From the NCBI GenBank assembly GCA_032207245.1, contig CM063508.1, positions 115,249,802 to 115,313,801 of the forward strand: a stretch of DNA of 64,000 nt, in the 5' to 3' direction. Position 1 is the first letter of the stretch, and every line of letters begins with the position of its first letter. Origin of the DNA: Pardosa pseudoannulata. Its lineage: Eukaryota; Arthropoda; Arachnida; Araneae; Lycosidae. The notes beneath the pieces are model-generated. The model ran no database searches. It was not told where the DNA came from and saw nothing but the letters and a program-made list of their open reading frames with translations. A program made the translations under genes and the position numbers. Below, piece after piece: positions 45,948-60,829 of this stretch.

Positions 45948-46247
45948 ATACCTAGTATACCTAAATACATAAATACCTGATATACTTAAATACATAAATA
46001 TATTAATACCTAATATACATAAATACATAAATGCATACCTAAATATATATACCTATACCTAAATCTTCACATGTACCTATTTCCCGAACAACTTCTTAAA
46101 CGTGTCCAGAATCGTCAAATATGGCCTGAACCATCAAACCTCATCTTTGGTAAGACAACATCTGTCTTTCATGGTAATTCATAGATAAATGTAATTATTA
46201 GTTTATTCTTATTAATTCAGACACATCTGTTCTTTTCTTCACCAAAT

Positions 46248-46918
46248 CCCGTATATAATAATAGCGTAAGTTATCTGTCTATCTGTCCTCGAATTTATGA
46301 AACGATTGGATCTGGAATGAAGAGAGGCATCCATCTTGGAATCTTAATCAGTTAGGGTTAGCAAAATTCAAAGCGAGTAAAGTTTATCTTCTCCTAAACT
46401 ATTGATCCGATTCTAAAATAAATTGGTATAAATATACTTCATATCACAGCAAAAAATACTGTCGTCTTTAAAACGTTCGAAATTCACCCCTTCCTCCTTT
46501 TTGAGCATTTAATGCCATTATTTCAAGCTATATTTTCCCAGGTTAAGAGCAGGCGATTAAATTTATCAATTTATCACATAACAAATAAGTAAAAAATAAC
46601 ATTTTTTCTAGGCTTATGACGTCATTCCTCTCATTCCTCACATTTCTTATTTTAAATTATTTAAATATCATCTGAATTGTTTTCATATGTTTTATCACTG
46701 AACTTAGATATTACGTAAATAATTTTCTTTTATATTTCGCTTAAATAATAGATTAGGTACATATGTGATAATTGTAAATTTAATAATCGATTATTTTTTG
46801 TTGTAAGATAATTCTAAACCAAAACAAAAACTTTTTTTTACCTGCCTCCTAGGGTATTTCACAAGTCTGGAAAATTAAAAATTTTACTGATCCCGTCATA
46901 TGATGGGCTATATGTTAG
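46248..46918 (+). mobile_element. Dispersed repeat with terminal palindrome, candidate Helitron-like element (copy 2)
   Basis: It is colinear with the reverse complement of 19076-19840: the same TATATAATAATAGC start with the ATCTGTCT word, GAGGCATCCAT near 46325, GTTAGGGTTAGCAA near 46352 and the end GATCCCGTCATATGATGGGC. The copies diverge immediately outside these limits, which sets the boundaries. The terminal palindrome has one mismatch here. No coding capacity. Confidence 0.6.
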
Positions 46919-47384
46919 TCAAACAAGAATAGACTGTTCCTACTTAATATACTTCAGACATACAGAAGCATGAGCAAAAAGACCAAAAAACGTCTAGAAA
47001 AACATTAATCTACGGTTTACAACCATTTATACTGAGAGATCCATTGATCTTCTAAAACGTAGATGTTGATTAATATATGCAAATATAAATGAACAACTCT
47101 GTATACTTCCAATACTCACACACACGGATTCATATTATATGTGTGTCTACGAGTGTGTGTACTTCTATACATGCATGTATATATGTAATGATTCAAGATT
47201 ATTATACTTAAACTATCTTTTACAGATTTTTATTTTCCCATTATTAATTTTTTCATAGCTATTTTTCCAGCCACAAAATCTGAGAATTAAAAAAAGTGTA
47301 CGTGACTTGAATTCTTCCAACCATTTCCAAAATCTAGCTCTAAAATAAATGCCAATTATCTGTTCATAAGCCACGTGTGTGAAT

Positions 47385-47410
47385 GTATATATATAACCAT
47401 ATATATATAT

Positions 47411-47503
<93 letters not shown>
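47385..47503. repeat. (TA)n followed by (TG)n microsatellite
   Basis: TA run to ~47466, then about 18 TG units. Confidence 0.97.
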
Positions 47504-47508
<5 letters not shown>

Positions 47509-47626
47509 ATATATGTGTATGCTTGGGTATATTCTGTACGTCTGGTGTACTTAAGTGTCTAATGCAACTCGGTAACTGAGTATTTAGATATTCAGCAGGT
47601 TTCATTCAGTAAAAACGTTAGAAAAC

Positions 47627-49478
<1,852 letters not shown>

Positions 49479-49489
49479 GTATTTGTGAA

Positions 49490-51340
49490 TTAATGTATTA
49501 TTAATACAAAATTATTTAATAAACTGAGAGATAAGAATTCCTCAGTTTAAAGTCTATCCACCAACTTAGCGAAAGAGGGATATAGAGGGTATTACCCCCA
49601 GCGGTAAGGATTGATGAATTTATGTATTATAAATGTAAGGGTAGTTGTATTAATTTTGATATATGAACAGGGATAACCTTCATTCCTAACTATGCTCCTA
49701 TGTATGGCGATTTATAAGCATTAGATTTATAGCTATAACGCAAAGATATATTCTACATAGCGATATACGGAAATCATATTTATAGATAGTTGTTCATTCT
49801 TGCCATTAGGCAAAGGTAATCCATATAGATGGAATAGTACTGAGGTATTTCATGTCGATCGGTATGCTTGATACCTAATCTGCTATATATAACCTCTAAA
49901 AAATATTTAAAGACTATTAAACTTTAAGAGATTATAAAGGCTGCTATTGAACTATATATACAAAATATAAGAATAGAACTAAATATTAAATACTAAAAAT
50001 CAAACAGCGAAAAAGAAATATATTGCTTGAAATTCCAATAGATGCTAGCGTGTCAGTTCTTACTAGAGTACTACATCAAACTTGTATTTGGAAAGAACGA
50101 AATGTACCTAGAATCTACAAAGACAGATTATGGCCCAATAGATAAGAATTTCCAAACTAGACTCTGCAGATTCGAATCCTATTATTGATAAGAATATTTA
50201 CAATCACTTGTAAGTGAGGGAATATTTGAGGGATTTTTAATGACCTTTTCCTAATTCGTATGGTGATGTTTTGTTTTACCCTTGAATATTAAACCATTGT
50301 CTTACCAAACAACAAACTAGAAATATTTAGTTAATAAGAATTAACAAATTACCACCAACTTTCTTTGAAATTCACACACAAAATTTTCCTTTAAAAATAT
50401 TATAAATTATTTAAAGTATTTAATTGATTGTTCTTTTGCCTTAAAGAGATAAATCATAATTTCTAAACAGCTTGCACTGCCCTAATTCAATAAACGAAAT
50501 TTTTAACAACTAATCAAAATCAATTTAGTATAATGAATGAATTCCAAAACTGAAGATAATGCATCATTTTTGCCCCTAGGAGAAACTGAGTAATTTTTCT
50601 CTAGCACGAACTACATTTATAACCCCGAACTCTTGGATGGGAAGGAAATTTTTCCCTGCTCTTATGCACGTCACAACAAAAGTGCAATTTCTTATGCATG
50701 AAACACTCAAAACAAAAAATAAAAATGTAAAATTGTCCTCCTCCAACAACTGTAATTAAATGCAACCGAGCAATAGCATGTGGTTTTATTCTCACAAGCT
50801 GTGCCAACTTTCCATTGTCAATCCGAACATGAGCAGCAAAATTATGGATATCATTTTGGAAATAGAACCATATGTCTGTGGTGAAAAAGTAAAAAATATA
50901 AAAGGGCACATCAAGAGTGACCTTTAATTTTAGTTTTATAGAAAGAGTTAAATTATTCTTTACATGCATATAGGACTTCTGTACATGCGTGAACATGTGA
51001 GATACATATATCATTTGCTTTTTGTATACTTTGTAGATGCATACATTAAAGATTACGCATTCCTCATCACCAAAAACCGTGTATTGATTTCAATTTTTCA
51101 TTTCTATATCGAAGGTTGTTCTTGTTGTTGCTTCTAATCGTAATCTACCTAATTTTAATCCTAATCGAGTAGATAACTCTGTAGACACCCAAGATATTTA
51201 TAAAATTCAGAGCCATTGGTATGCCTAAAGCTCATTAAAAGAAAAATTTAGGTACTTGATAAAATTAATGAGAAAGGACTGCCCAGTACTGCCCATCAGT
51301 ACTGCCCATTTTACATAACTGTAAATATCTATTGGCCATG
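49490..51340. other. Intergenic DNA, no gene supported
   Basis: More complex sequence than the satellites, but no open frame with recognisable content. A box B-like GATTCGAATCC near 50171 stands alone, without a convincing box A or cloverleaf. Confidence 0.45.
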
Positions 51341-51369
51341 TACAAACGGTAGACATTTATGTCTGGTCG

Positions 51370-51484
51370 ATTAACGGCTAACCGCGAATAACCCATGACG
51401 CCAACGAATGGTGGGACGCAATTCTCCGTTTAAGAAGAGATTAATTGCGGTTAACCGTGAAACGAGTTTGGTGATACCGGCCCT
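51370..51484. mobile_element. Possible right end of a Harbinger-type MITE
   Basis: The reverse complement of the right edge reads GGGCCGGTATCACCAAACTC, similar to PIF/Harbinger ends as I remember them. A nearby inverted pair, GGCTAACCGCGAAT (51374) and ATTGCGGTTAACC (51446), is visible. No matching left terminus was found. Confidence 0.35.
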
Positions 51485-51489
51485 TAAAG

Positions 51490-52430
51490 TTTCCACTGGC
51501 AAAATAATAAAAAGACATTTACTGACTTCTGGTTCTCCTACACTAAAAGCCCTTCCTAGATCCTAATTCAATGGCCTCTATCTGGCCCAAGGCAAGAAGA
51601 ACACTCAAGATTATTGTAGAACATTTCTAATTTTTACTACAGTTTTACTATTTTTTGTGGTTCCCTCTTATTTAATTGCCTGTTATAAAAATTAGGGTAA
51701 TATTAGAAAATTTTCTTTTCTTCTTAAAATTGAACTTTAAAGTATTGCTGTCTCGTAGCCAATTTTGGATCTCCCACTCGTTTCCTCATTTTGTATTGTC
51801 ATTGAGTGTATGCGTATGATTTTTTAATAGATTAGTCTCTAAAAGAGGTACAATAAAACCTTATACCAGCATTGGAAAGTTGTTCCTTCTGAGAACTATA
51901 CAGTCCTTCCCGGAAAGTTTTAAAATACCAAGAATGGGTAAGAGATTGCTTCAAAATCTACTAGTGATAATTTTTCTAAGACTAGAGATTTCTAAAAAGG
52001 TACAAATAAAGTTGCTTGACCTGAGTTCAAGCAAAAAAAAAATACATCACAGATCTCGTTACTACTAACAGCAATTTGCAAAGGAATTCCATTGTAAGTA
52101 AACAATCGAAGGTTTTAGAATTTACTATCTATTCTAACCTCATTTATTTCACAATATCTACTACTTTTAGGAAGACCTCTTTCTAAGTCCTCTTACGGTA
52201 TAATTATCTGCATTCAAATAATTCAAACTGTATGCAAAACTTGCTTAACGGTCTCCTTCCTTTTGATACGATGTTTTCTGTCAAAGTATGATTCATAAAA
52301 GTTTGCCTTATTACTTATTTTGTAATGGAGTGTGACATATGACAACTAAATATATGCACATGTATATTTACGTGTGCATATATTTAGCCTTATAGCATTT
52401 CAAAAAATTTACTGTAGTACACCAAACCAA
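51490..52430. other. AT-rich intergenic DNA, nothing recognised
   Basis: No supported feature. Confidence 0.5.
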
Positions 52431-52436
52431 TTTCAA

Positions 52437-53573
52437 CCATTATTTTTCCTTGTATTTGCCTGTTTTCTTTCCTTTTTCTTCACATTCTCCCCTTTGTCTC
52501 TCACTCTCCTTCTTTTCCCTCCTTTCCTAATATTCTACTCTCTTTCATCTTTTTATCCCTTCTTCGCTTTCTTTCTCTTCCCTTATATCGCTCCCCTTTT
52601 CTCAATCTTCCTCTTTCTCCTACTTTCTCTCCATCACTTTCTATCCTTGTCATTCATTTTCCCACTTATTCTCTCTGACCTTCTTTATATCTTCCCCTTT
52701 TTAGCCCATCTCACTCTCATCCACACTTCCTCTTTGTTAATCTTTCTATTTCTCTCTCTTATTCCCCTCTCTTTCTCTATCTTACCTTCCTTTTCTATTC
52801 TCACTTTTTTATTTCTCCTCTCACTCACTCCCATCTCACTCTTTCTCTCTATCTTTCCCCTTTTACTCCGTCCCTACATACCTTTCTTCTTATTTCTTCT
52901 CGTTCCATCTCACTCCTTCCTCTTCTCGCCTTATCTATTTCTCTCACTCCCTATTTTTTCTACCTTTCTCCCTTTTTTACCACCACTATCTCTCTCCTTC
53001 CTTCTCCAACTCACTCCTTCTTTATCTCACCTTCTCTATTTCTCCCCCTTTCTTGACCCCTCCCTCGTGTGTCTCCCTCCATCTTTCTTTCACTTTACCT
53101 TGATTTCTCTCCCTATATCTTCCCTTCACTCTATCTATCTCTTTATCTTCCCACATTTTCCTTCCTCCTTCTCTATCTCTCCCACTCTGTTTCCCCCTTT
53201 CCTTCTATATCACTTTATCCCTTCCCTCCTGTTCTTCCACTCTTTTTTATATCTCCTCTTATCTCTCTGTCCTTCTTTATATATCTCCCAATCTTTTTCT
53301 TTTGTCTATTCCTTTCTTTCTACCTCCCACTTATTTTTCCCTCTCTTTCCCATCGTCTTCCTCTCTTTCCCTCATTCTTTTTTCCTTTCTCTTTTTCCCT
53401 CCCCATCTCACTTCTAATATTTTTCTCACTTCCCTCCTCTATATGCATCCCATTTTCTTAACTTACTCCCTATCTCTTTTCTTTCCCTACTCCCTTCTCC
53501 TTCCCATTTCTCAATCTCCCTCACCCCCACTCTCTTCTTCTTTATATATTTCTTCTTCATCTCTCCTCTAAGT
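52437..53573. repeat. Polypyrimidine tract, ~1.1 kb
   Basis: The + strand is overwhelmingly C and T with isolated A and very few G. Degenerate words such as CTCCTTCTTTATCTC, TATTTCTC and TCTCACTCCC recur every few tens of bases, so it is a decayed pyrimidine minisatellite. Long Ser/Phe/Leu/Pro frames inside it follow from the composition. Confidence 0.92.
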
Positions 53574-53574
53574 T

Positions 53575-54440
53575 TGGTAAATAATTTAAGCCACATAGCA
53601 TTAGACTATTAGTATAAAATTTTCAATTTATCAAGGAACATTGTCCCTGTTTACTCCCCTCCTTGTATCAATGTTTAAACATGTTACTCCTTTGTCTCTG
53701 TCAGGAGATCATTTGTTTTTGTTTTTTAACTATGCATTTTGTTCTCAACTCGACGAGCAGGTGTTCGCCTTCAAAGTGTTTTATTGTGATTCTTTTTTAT
53801 TTTCGAGTAGGCTGTGTATTTTTCTAGTCAGTATTTTAGTCTTATAAAGAACTGGATACTGCGGTGTGATAAAGTAGTGTCTAAGTAAAACTTTCGATCT
53901 TATTAAATAAAAATTCAGAAACGAATACTAAAAGAAAACAAATCAAATCATCTGCAATGAAAGTCGCAGGATTTTGAGTAAAAAAAGAAATAATACACCT
54001 CCCAATGTTCCTGGGTGTATTACATAAATAGGTCTATCTCTATTTTTCATTGTAATATATTACTAAACAAACGAACGTTAAACAGAAATATTATCAGCTT
54101 GATAAATGCACTATACATCGAATTTGTTACCCTGGTATTTGTAATTGGGTCAAAGGTTTTTAAATCTTTTCAAATTTATTATCTTGTGTTTCTGCCTGAT
54201 ACAATGTTTCTCGCTTGAACACAAATAATTTCAGATATTTTTATTGGGTCGATCGCCAAAAAGGTTTAGAAACGAGGTCTGAGATCGAGCAATTCAATAT
54301 GACTGGTACCCCATACACCTTAAGGATATTTTTTAATACTACACGTAAAATTAATTTACTAGCTTTGCAAAATACCAGCCGTAACTTAATGGACATTCCT
54401 GCATAATCCTTGCACGAAATTTTACACTTATTTTTTTCCA
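53575..54440. other. Intergenic DNA, no gene supported
   Basis: Short ORFs only, none with a recognisable motif. Confidence 0.45.
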
Positions 54441-54449
54441 TCACAGAAA

Positions 54450-57400
54450 ATATGCATATTCACCTCAAGATAATTTTTTCAAGGAAATAAACTTGGAGTA
54501 GTTTGAGGAAAATCATTATATGAAATAACCTCACATAACTTTTAAAAAAATCAGAAGAAAATTTATCGATTTTTCTATGTAGTTTTCATGTGAATTCTGA
54601 CTTATTTTTGGCAAGGTACAAAAAAATATAAAGATTTTCCTTGAGTTCTCTTTTGCTTAAAAACAAAGCACAGCATGAGAAATATCAGATGTAAAGCAAA
54701 TTCCTAAGCAGAGTATAATAATCATAAGTAAATTTATCTAACTTTTGACACTTATAATAGCCCAAACCAGTACAGTAAATTTTCTATTTGCTTCAATTTT
54801 ATTTAATTTTTATGTAGAAAGTAAATTAAGCATAGTTTAACACAGACCACATGTGATTAAAGTTCTCTGTTTATGTAAAGTGGTAGGAAAAAAAATAATT
54901 TGAGACGTTGCAGCATTTTTTAGGTACATAATCTTTAAAAATCAAGTTTTTTGTGCATATTCACCCCCAGATAATTCCTCTTTAAGTAAATTTATAATCC
55001 ATAGTTTGAGATAGGTCATATATGGAATAAATTCATTTAACTAAAATAATCAGACCAAAATTTATAGATTTTCTATAAAATATTCTTTCTAACTTTCTCA
55101 CTCTCTCTCTCTTTTTTTGGTTTGAAGAGGAATACAAAGAAAACGTAAAGACTTTCCTTTACCTCGCTTTTGCCTAGAGACAGAAAACAGCATAAGGAAG
55201 ATCAGAAATTCACAAGTTAGTAAATTCAAAAGTTGAAAATAAAAATCAGGCCGAAATTAATCTAACATCTTACACACATAATTACATGAGCCTGTAAAAC
55301 AAATTTTCTTTATACTTAAATTTTACTTAATTACAAGTGTGGAAAATAAAGTAAACATAATTTGATAAAGACTACATGTGAATAAGATTCAGTAGGTAGG
55401 AAAAAATAATTGTGATTTTATAGAACTTTCTAACCATTAAATAACCTTTTTTTGTTTCTATTTACCTCCAGATAATTTTTTTTTCTAGTAACTGAACAAA
55501 GCTTTGTTTTAGAAAGGTCTTGTATAAAATAAACTCATTTAATTAAAATATTGAGACCAAAATTTATGGCCTTTTCTATGAGGTTTCCATGTTAACTTTA
55601 TCTTACTATTATTTTCTTTTTTGAAGGGAGGTGGGAAAAATGTAAAGATTTTCATCTAGCTCATTTTTGTCTAGAAACAAAGCATAAGATGAGAAAGACC
55701 AGATGTAAGCTCACAAAGTGAAAATTTATCTAACTTCTTACACGCATAATTATATACACCTGTACATTAAATTTTCTTTATGCTTAAATTTTATTTAATT
55801 TGTATGCAGAAAACAAAGTAAGCATAGTTTGATAAAGACTACATATGAATAAAATTCAGTTGGTAGGAAAAAAATATTTAAGACTGTAGAATTTTCTAAT
55901 CTTTAAATTGCCTTTTTTTGTGCCTATTTACCTCCAGGTAATTTTTCTTCTAGCAGTTGAACTAAGATTCGTTTGAAAAAGGTTATGTATAAAATAAATT
56001 CATTTAATTAAAATATTGAGACCAAAATGTATGGCCTTTTCTATGAGGTTTCCATGTTGACTCTATCTTATTATTATTTTCTTTTTTGAAGGGAGGTGGG
56101 AAAAAATGTAAAGATTTTCATCTAGATCATTTTTGTCTAGAAACAAAGCACAAGATGAGAAAGACCAGGAGTAAGCTCACAAGGTGAAAATTTATCTAAC
56201 TTCTTACACCCATAATTCTATACACCTGTACATTAAATTTTCTTTATGCTTAAATTTTATTTCATTTGTATACAGAAAATAAAGTAAGCATAGTTTGATA
56301 AAGACTACATGTGAATAAAATTCGGATGGTAGGAAAAAATATTTGACAATTTATAGAACTTTCTAACCTTTAAATAACCTTTTTTGTGCCAATTTACATC
56401 CAGATAATTTTTCTTTTAGTAATTCAACTAACCTTAGATTGAGAAAGTTTTTGCATAAAATAAACTCATTTAATTAAAATATTGAGTCCAAATTGTATGG
56501 GCTTTTCTATCAGGTTTCATGTTAACTATATCTTATTATTATTTTCTCTTTAGAAAGGAGGTGGAAAAAATGTAAATATTTTCATCTAGCTCACTTTTAT
56601 CTAGAAATAAAGCACAAGATGAGAAAGATCAGATGTAAATTCACAAGATGAAAATTTATCTAACTTCTTACATAATTATATCCACCTATATATTAAATTT
56701 TCTTTATGCTTAAATCTTATTTAATTTGTATGCAAAAAATAAAGTAAGCCTAGTTTGATAAAGACTACATGTGAATAAAATTCAATTAGTAGGAAAAAAA
56801 TATTTGAGATTTTGTAGAACTTTCTAACTTATAAATAACTTTTTTGTATCTATTTACCTACAGATAATTTTTCTTCTAGTCATTAAACTAAGATTAGTTC
56901 GAGAAAGGTCATGTATAAAATAAACTCATCTAATTAAAATACTGAGACCAAAATTTATGGACTTTTCTATGATGTTGACTCTATCTTATTATTATTATTT
57001 TCTTTTTTGAAAGGAAGTGGAAAACAATGTAAAGATTTTCATTTAGCTCATTTTTGTCTAGAAACAAAGCACAAGATACGAAGGATCAGATGTAAATTCA
57101 CAAGATGAAAATTTATGTAACTTCTTAGTTGCATATACACTGAACATTAAATTTTCTTTATGTCTAAATTTTATTCAATTTGTATGCGGAAAATAAAGTA
57201 AACATAGTTTGATAAAGACATGTGAATAAAATTCAATTGGTAGGAAAAAATATTTGAGACTTTATAGAATTTTCTAAACATTAAATAGCCTTTTTTGTAC
57301 CTATTTACCTACAGATAATTTTCTTAAAGTAACTGAACTAAGATTAGTTTGAGAAAGGTTATGTATAAAATGAACTCATTTAATTAAAATATTGAGATAG

Positions 57401-58275
57401 AAATTTATGGATTTTTCTATGATGTTGACTCTATCTTATTATTATTTCCTTTTTTGAAGAGAGGTGGAAAAAATCTAAAGATTTTCATCTAGCTCATTTT
57501 TGTCTAGAAACAAAGCACAAGATGAGAAAGATCAGATGTAAATTCGTAATCTGTAAATAAAAATCAGATGAAAATTTATCTAACTTCTTACACGCATAAA
57601 TCTATACACCTGTACAGGAAATTTTCTTTATGCTTAAATTTTATTTAATTTGTATACAGAAAATAAAGTAAGCATAGTTTGATAAAGACTACGGGGGATT
57701 AAAATTCAGTTAATAGAAAAATCATATTTGAGACTTTATAGAAATTTCTAACCTTTAAACAACCTTTTTCGTGCCTATTTAGCACTAGGTAGTTTTTCTT
57801 CTAGTAATTGAACTAATCTAATCTTAGTTTGAGAAAGGTTTTGCATAAAATAAACTCATTTAATTAAAATTTTGAGACCAAAATTTATGCACTTTTCTAT
57901 GAGGTTTCCATGTTGATTCTATCTTATTATTATTTTCTTTTTTGAAGGGAGGTGGAAAAAATGTAAAGATTTTTCTCTAGCTCACTTTTGTCTAGAAACA
58001 AAGCCCAAGATGAGAACGTTCAGATGTAAATTCACAATTTGAGAATAAAAATAAGATAAAAATTTATCTAACTTCTTACATGCATAATTCTATACACCTA
58101 TACATTAAATTTTCTTTATGATTAAATTTTATTTAATTTTTATGCAGAAAATAAAGTAAGCATAGTTTGATAAAGACCACATGTGAATGAAATTTACTCG
58201 GTAAGAAAAGAAATCTTATGAGACATTATCGAACTTACTAAGTACGTAACCTTTACATAACCCTGCGCAGTAAGT
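54450..58275. repeat. Satellite array E, ~465 bp unit, about 8 copies
   Basis: GGTAGGAAAAAA-type words recur near 54883, 55395, 55863, 56330, 56790, 57240, 57711 and 58200, mostly 450-512 bp apart. Each copy also has TTAATTAAAATATTGAGACC, TATCTTATTATTATTTTCTT, TGTCTAGAAACAAAGCACAA and TTAAATTTTCTTTATGCTTA. The central copies are most alike and the edge copies are more diverged, the usual profile of an array maintained by unequal exchange. Confidence 0.93.
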
Positions 58276-58279
58276 TCTT

Positions 58280-60030
58280 TTTTTACGCTTCAAGTTTATT
58301 TAATTTGTCCCGAGGAAATTTATACCAAATCTAAAAGTGTAAACCCGAGAACAACAAAATCTAAGAAATACTCTTTCATCGCCCTTTTTCAGTTTCCAAG
58401 AATACAGACGGCAAATTCATTGGTTCCATTTCCAGCGAAAAATTGGGCTCGGAAAAGAAGGAAATAAATAGAGAAAAGAGAGAGAGCAGTATTTTAGGGA
58501 GAAGATGGGAAAAAATTGTGGAATGCGTGACATTTGAAGCTTGGTATCGACGAAGAATGGATCACCGAAATAACTTTCGACGATCAATCGATTGATAATG
58601 TGGATAGAAAAAAAATGTCGTCCAAAAAGCTTGGATTTGAGTCGAAAATATTTGAGCTATTCATTCCCAAGTAAAATATTTATTTTGCTTTAAGCACGCG
58701 TCATTCGCGGTTAAAACTTGGAGAGTCACTCTTCCATTTAGAAAAGACGATAACGCACGTACATGTCAGAAAGAGTTGAAGCGTTTAACGACGGATCGAT
58801 TAAGCTTTCGTTATTGAATTTGCTTAATAAATAAAAAAAATGAATCACTTGTCGATATAAGATTTATGCATGAGAGTAGTAAGGTGAATTCTAGGTTTCC
58901 AGGTTTATGGAATAAAATGTTTAAATCTAATTTTCATAGTCTGCTCTTTTTTCTATTAAAAATTACTTTTTAAGGTTTAGACATTAACCTTTTAGTACCA
59001 TTTCAATGTACTGAACCTATGCTAAGAATTCAATTCTGGTTTCACAAATTCGGTAAGTTTTGGAAAAAATCTCAAAAAAATAAGAATGATGTTTACAGAA
59101 TTCAGCATGCAGTATATTACACAATAAAGAGAACAAATTAATTTCAAATATATTTCAATATTTGCTGAAATTCACTCGAATAACATCAGCATAAAACTAT
59201 GAAAAACAGAAAATTCAATTATCCTATGCAAAAAGAATTTGCACATAAGACAAAAAAATGTTTGGTCACAGTTTTATATAGATCACGTAATATTAAATAT
59301 AAATATTGCGATAATGTTATCAAGAATATAGTTAATGTCGAAGGAATTTTTATCTTATCGCTGTAACATATATGCAATGTCGCCATCTAGAAGCATGAAA
59401 TATAACAAAAATTATTCTACGTTAAAAAAGAAACCTTCTTAAGTACGACATTAAATTAATCTGAACCTGTGAGACTTATCTCACCTATTTTGTCTTCTTC
59501 TACACCATTTTAAATGCATTCTGGTATTTTTGCTGGAAATTGAAGGTTTTCTATTAGACAAACAGGGTTTATATTTATTCTCTGTTGTTATTTATCTGCA
59601 GTTTTATGCAAAACAGTAGACATCCATTGTTCTCTAATGTATATTTCTTATGAGACACCGCTGATCATAATTTGATTTAGTATTTCTGACTCACAATCAA
59701 TTATATTCAGCAGGAAACTGCAGGTTCTATTGAAAACATTTAATCACCTTCAAAAATATCATGTAGGTTTTTTTTCCAAAAATAATGGCTTCTTTTCAAA
59801 TAAGCTGCAACAATAGGTTATTCTTAGAACAGTTGAAAGTTTGTAGTCAATTTTTTTTATTTATCACTTTTTGTGAATTGTACAACATTTGAATATCAAT
59901 TTATGCATCATATGTCAAATACAAGTAAATTTCGCATGATCATAGCCATCACTATTACTCATAAGTTTCTAATTAATACACAATACGTGATAATTAACTT
60001 ATGATTGTAATAGAATGGATAAATAAAGTG
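58280..60030. other. Intergenic DNA, no gene supported
   Basis: 58400-58800 has more balanced composition and could be old unique sequence, but no open frame or splice-bounded exon is convincing. Confidence 0.45.
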
Positions 60031-60034
60031 TATA

Positions 60035-60745
60035 CAAAATCTGTTCAATAAATACCCAAATTAGTGTTATAAAATCTTTATTTTACCAAAGGAAGGGTAC
60101 ATCAATCTTATCCTTTTCAAAATACTCCCAATATACTCTTAAAAATGCACCAGTCCCCTTATCATGTTTATTGTTAAAAACATCTGTGGATGTTTTCATA
60201 AGACGGCTTTTCAGGTATCATGTCGTTTCGTGTTTTATTGTCTCCAAATTATCCCACTACCACTCCACAAGATCCTTTTATACTTCGGGAACAAAAAAGA
60301 TATTCCTTGGGCCTAAGTTTGGTGAGTCGAGAGTTGGATCGACTTACGGATCAGGAACTCGAAAACAATCCCCGATGAATGTGCAGACGAATTGTCCTGT
60401 TTTAACAGCCATCAATTCATAATCACACATATATTTTGTTGAAATAATGTGGACAGATGATTTTCCTAAACTAAGTTGTTGAGCAATCAACCGGACAGTT
60501 AATCGACAATCAGAAATTACAAGAAACCGCACCGCCCTCCTTCGCTGTTCACATCAGTACAAGAGGTTGGTGGTCTTGCATTATCTTGAAGATTTCACGA
60601 TTCTCTTGAAATGCTTGATCCATTTAAATAATCCTGTGAGCTATTCAGCCCTCAATATGAGTTTATTGAGAGAAAAATTTGACGTTGATTCGTTGTTACA
60701 TTTTTCATCAATCATCAAGAGAAAAGAATGGACATCACGAAAGAA
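60035..60745 (-). pseudogene. mariner-type transposase remnant with internal deletion
   Basis: On the minus strand, reading from about 60745, weak matches to the mariner N-terminus lead to ARPPTSCTDVN near 60555. A clear helix-turn-helix segment follows, SDCRLTVRLIAQQLSLGKSS (60440-60520), the second HTH of mariner transposases. Soon after come DSPNLGPRNIFFVPEV (60280-60330), equivalent to the SPDLAP.DFFLFP region at the third catalytic Asp, and YWEYFEKDKIDV (near 60100), equivalent to the conserved YFEGD end. About 150-200 residues with the first two catalytic Asp are missing between HTH and third motif. Stops and frameshifts are numerous. The sequence after it (60030-60060) may be the element's end; no matching inverted end was found. 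Confidence 0.75.
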
Positions 60746-60829
60746 TGATGCCTCTATCTGTATGCTCATATTGACAGTGTGGTGGTTGCTGGTGCTTAAA
60801 AAGGGTGCTCCATAAACAGAGAAGCTATT

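Noticed and set aside
50130..50200. tRNA gene suggested by GATTCGAATCC
   Set aside because: No acceptable acceptor stem or box A at the right spacing could be found by eye.
52374..53417. 347-residue ORF rich in Ser, Phe, Leu and Pro
   Set aside because: It lies in the polypyrimidine tract, where lack of A/G-containing stops keeps frames open. Two other frames are also open, and no domain is visible.
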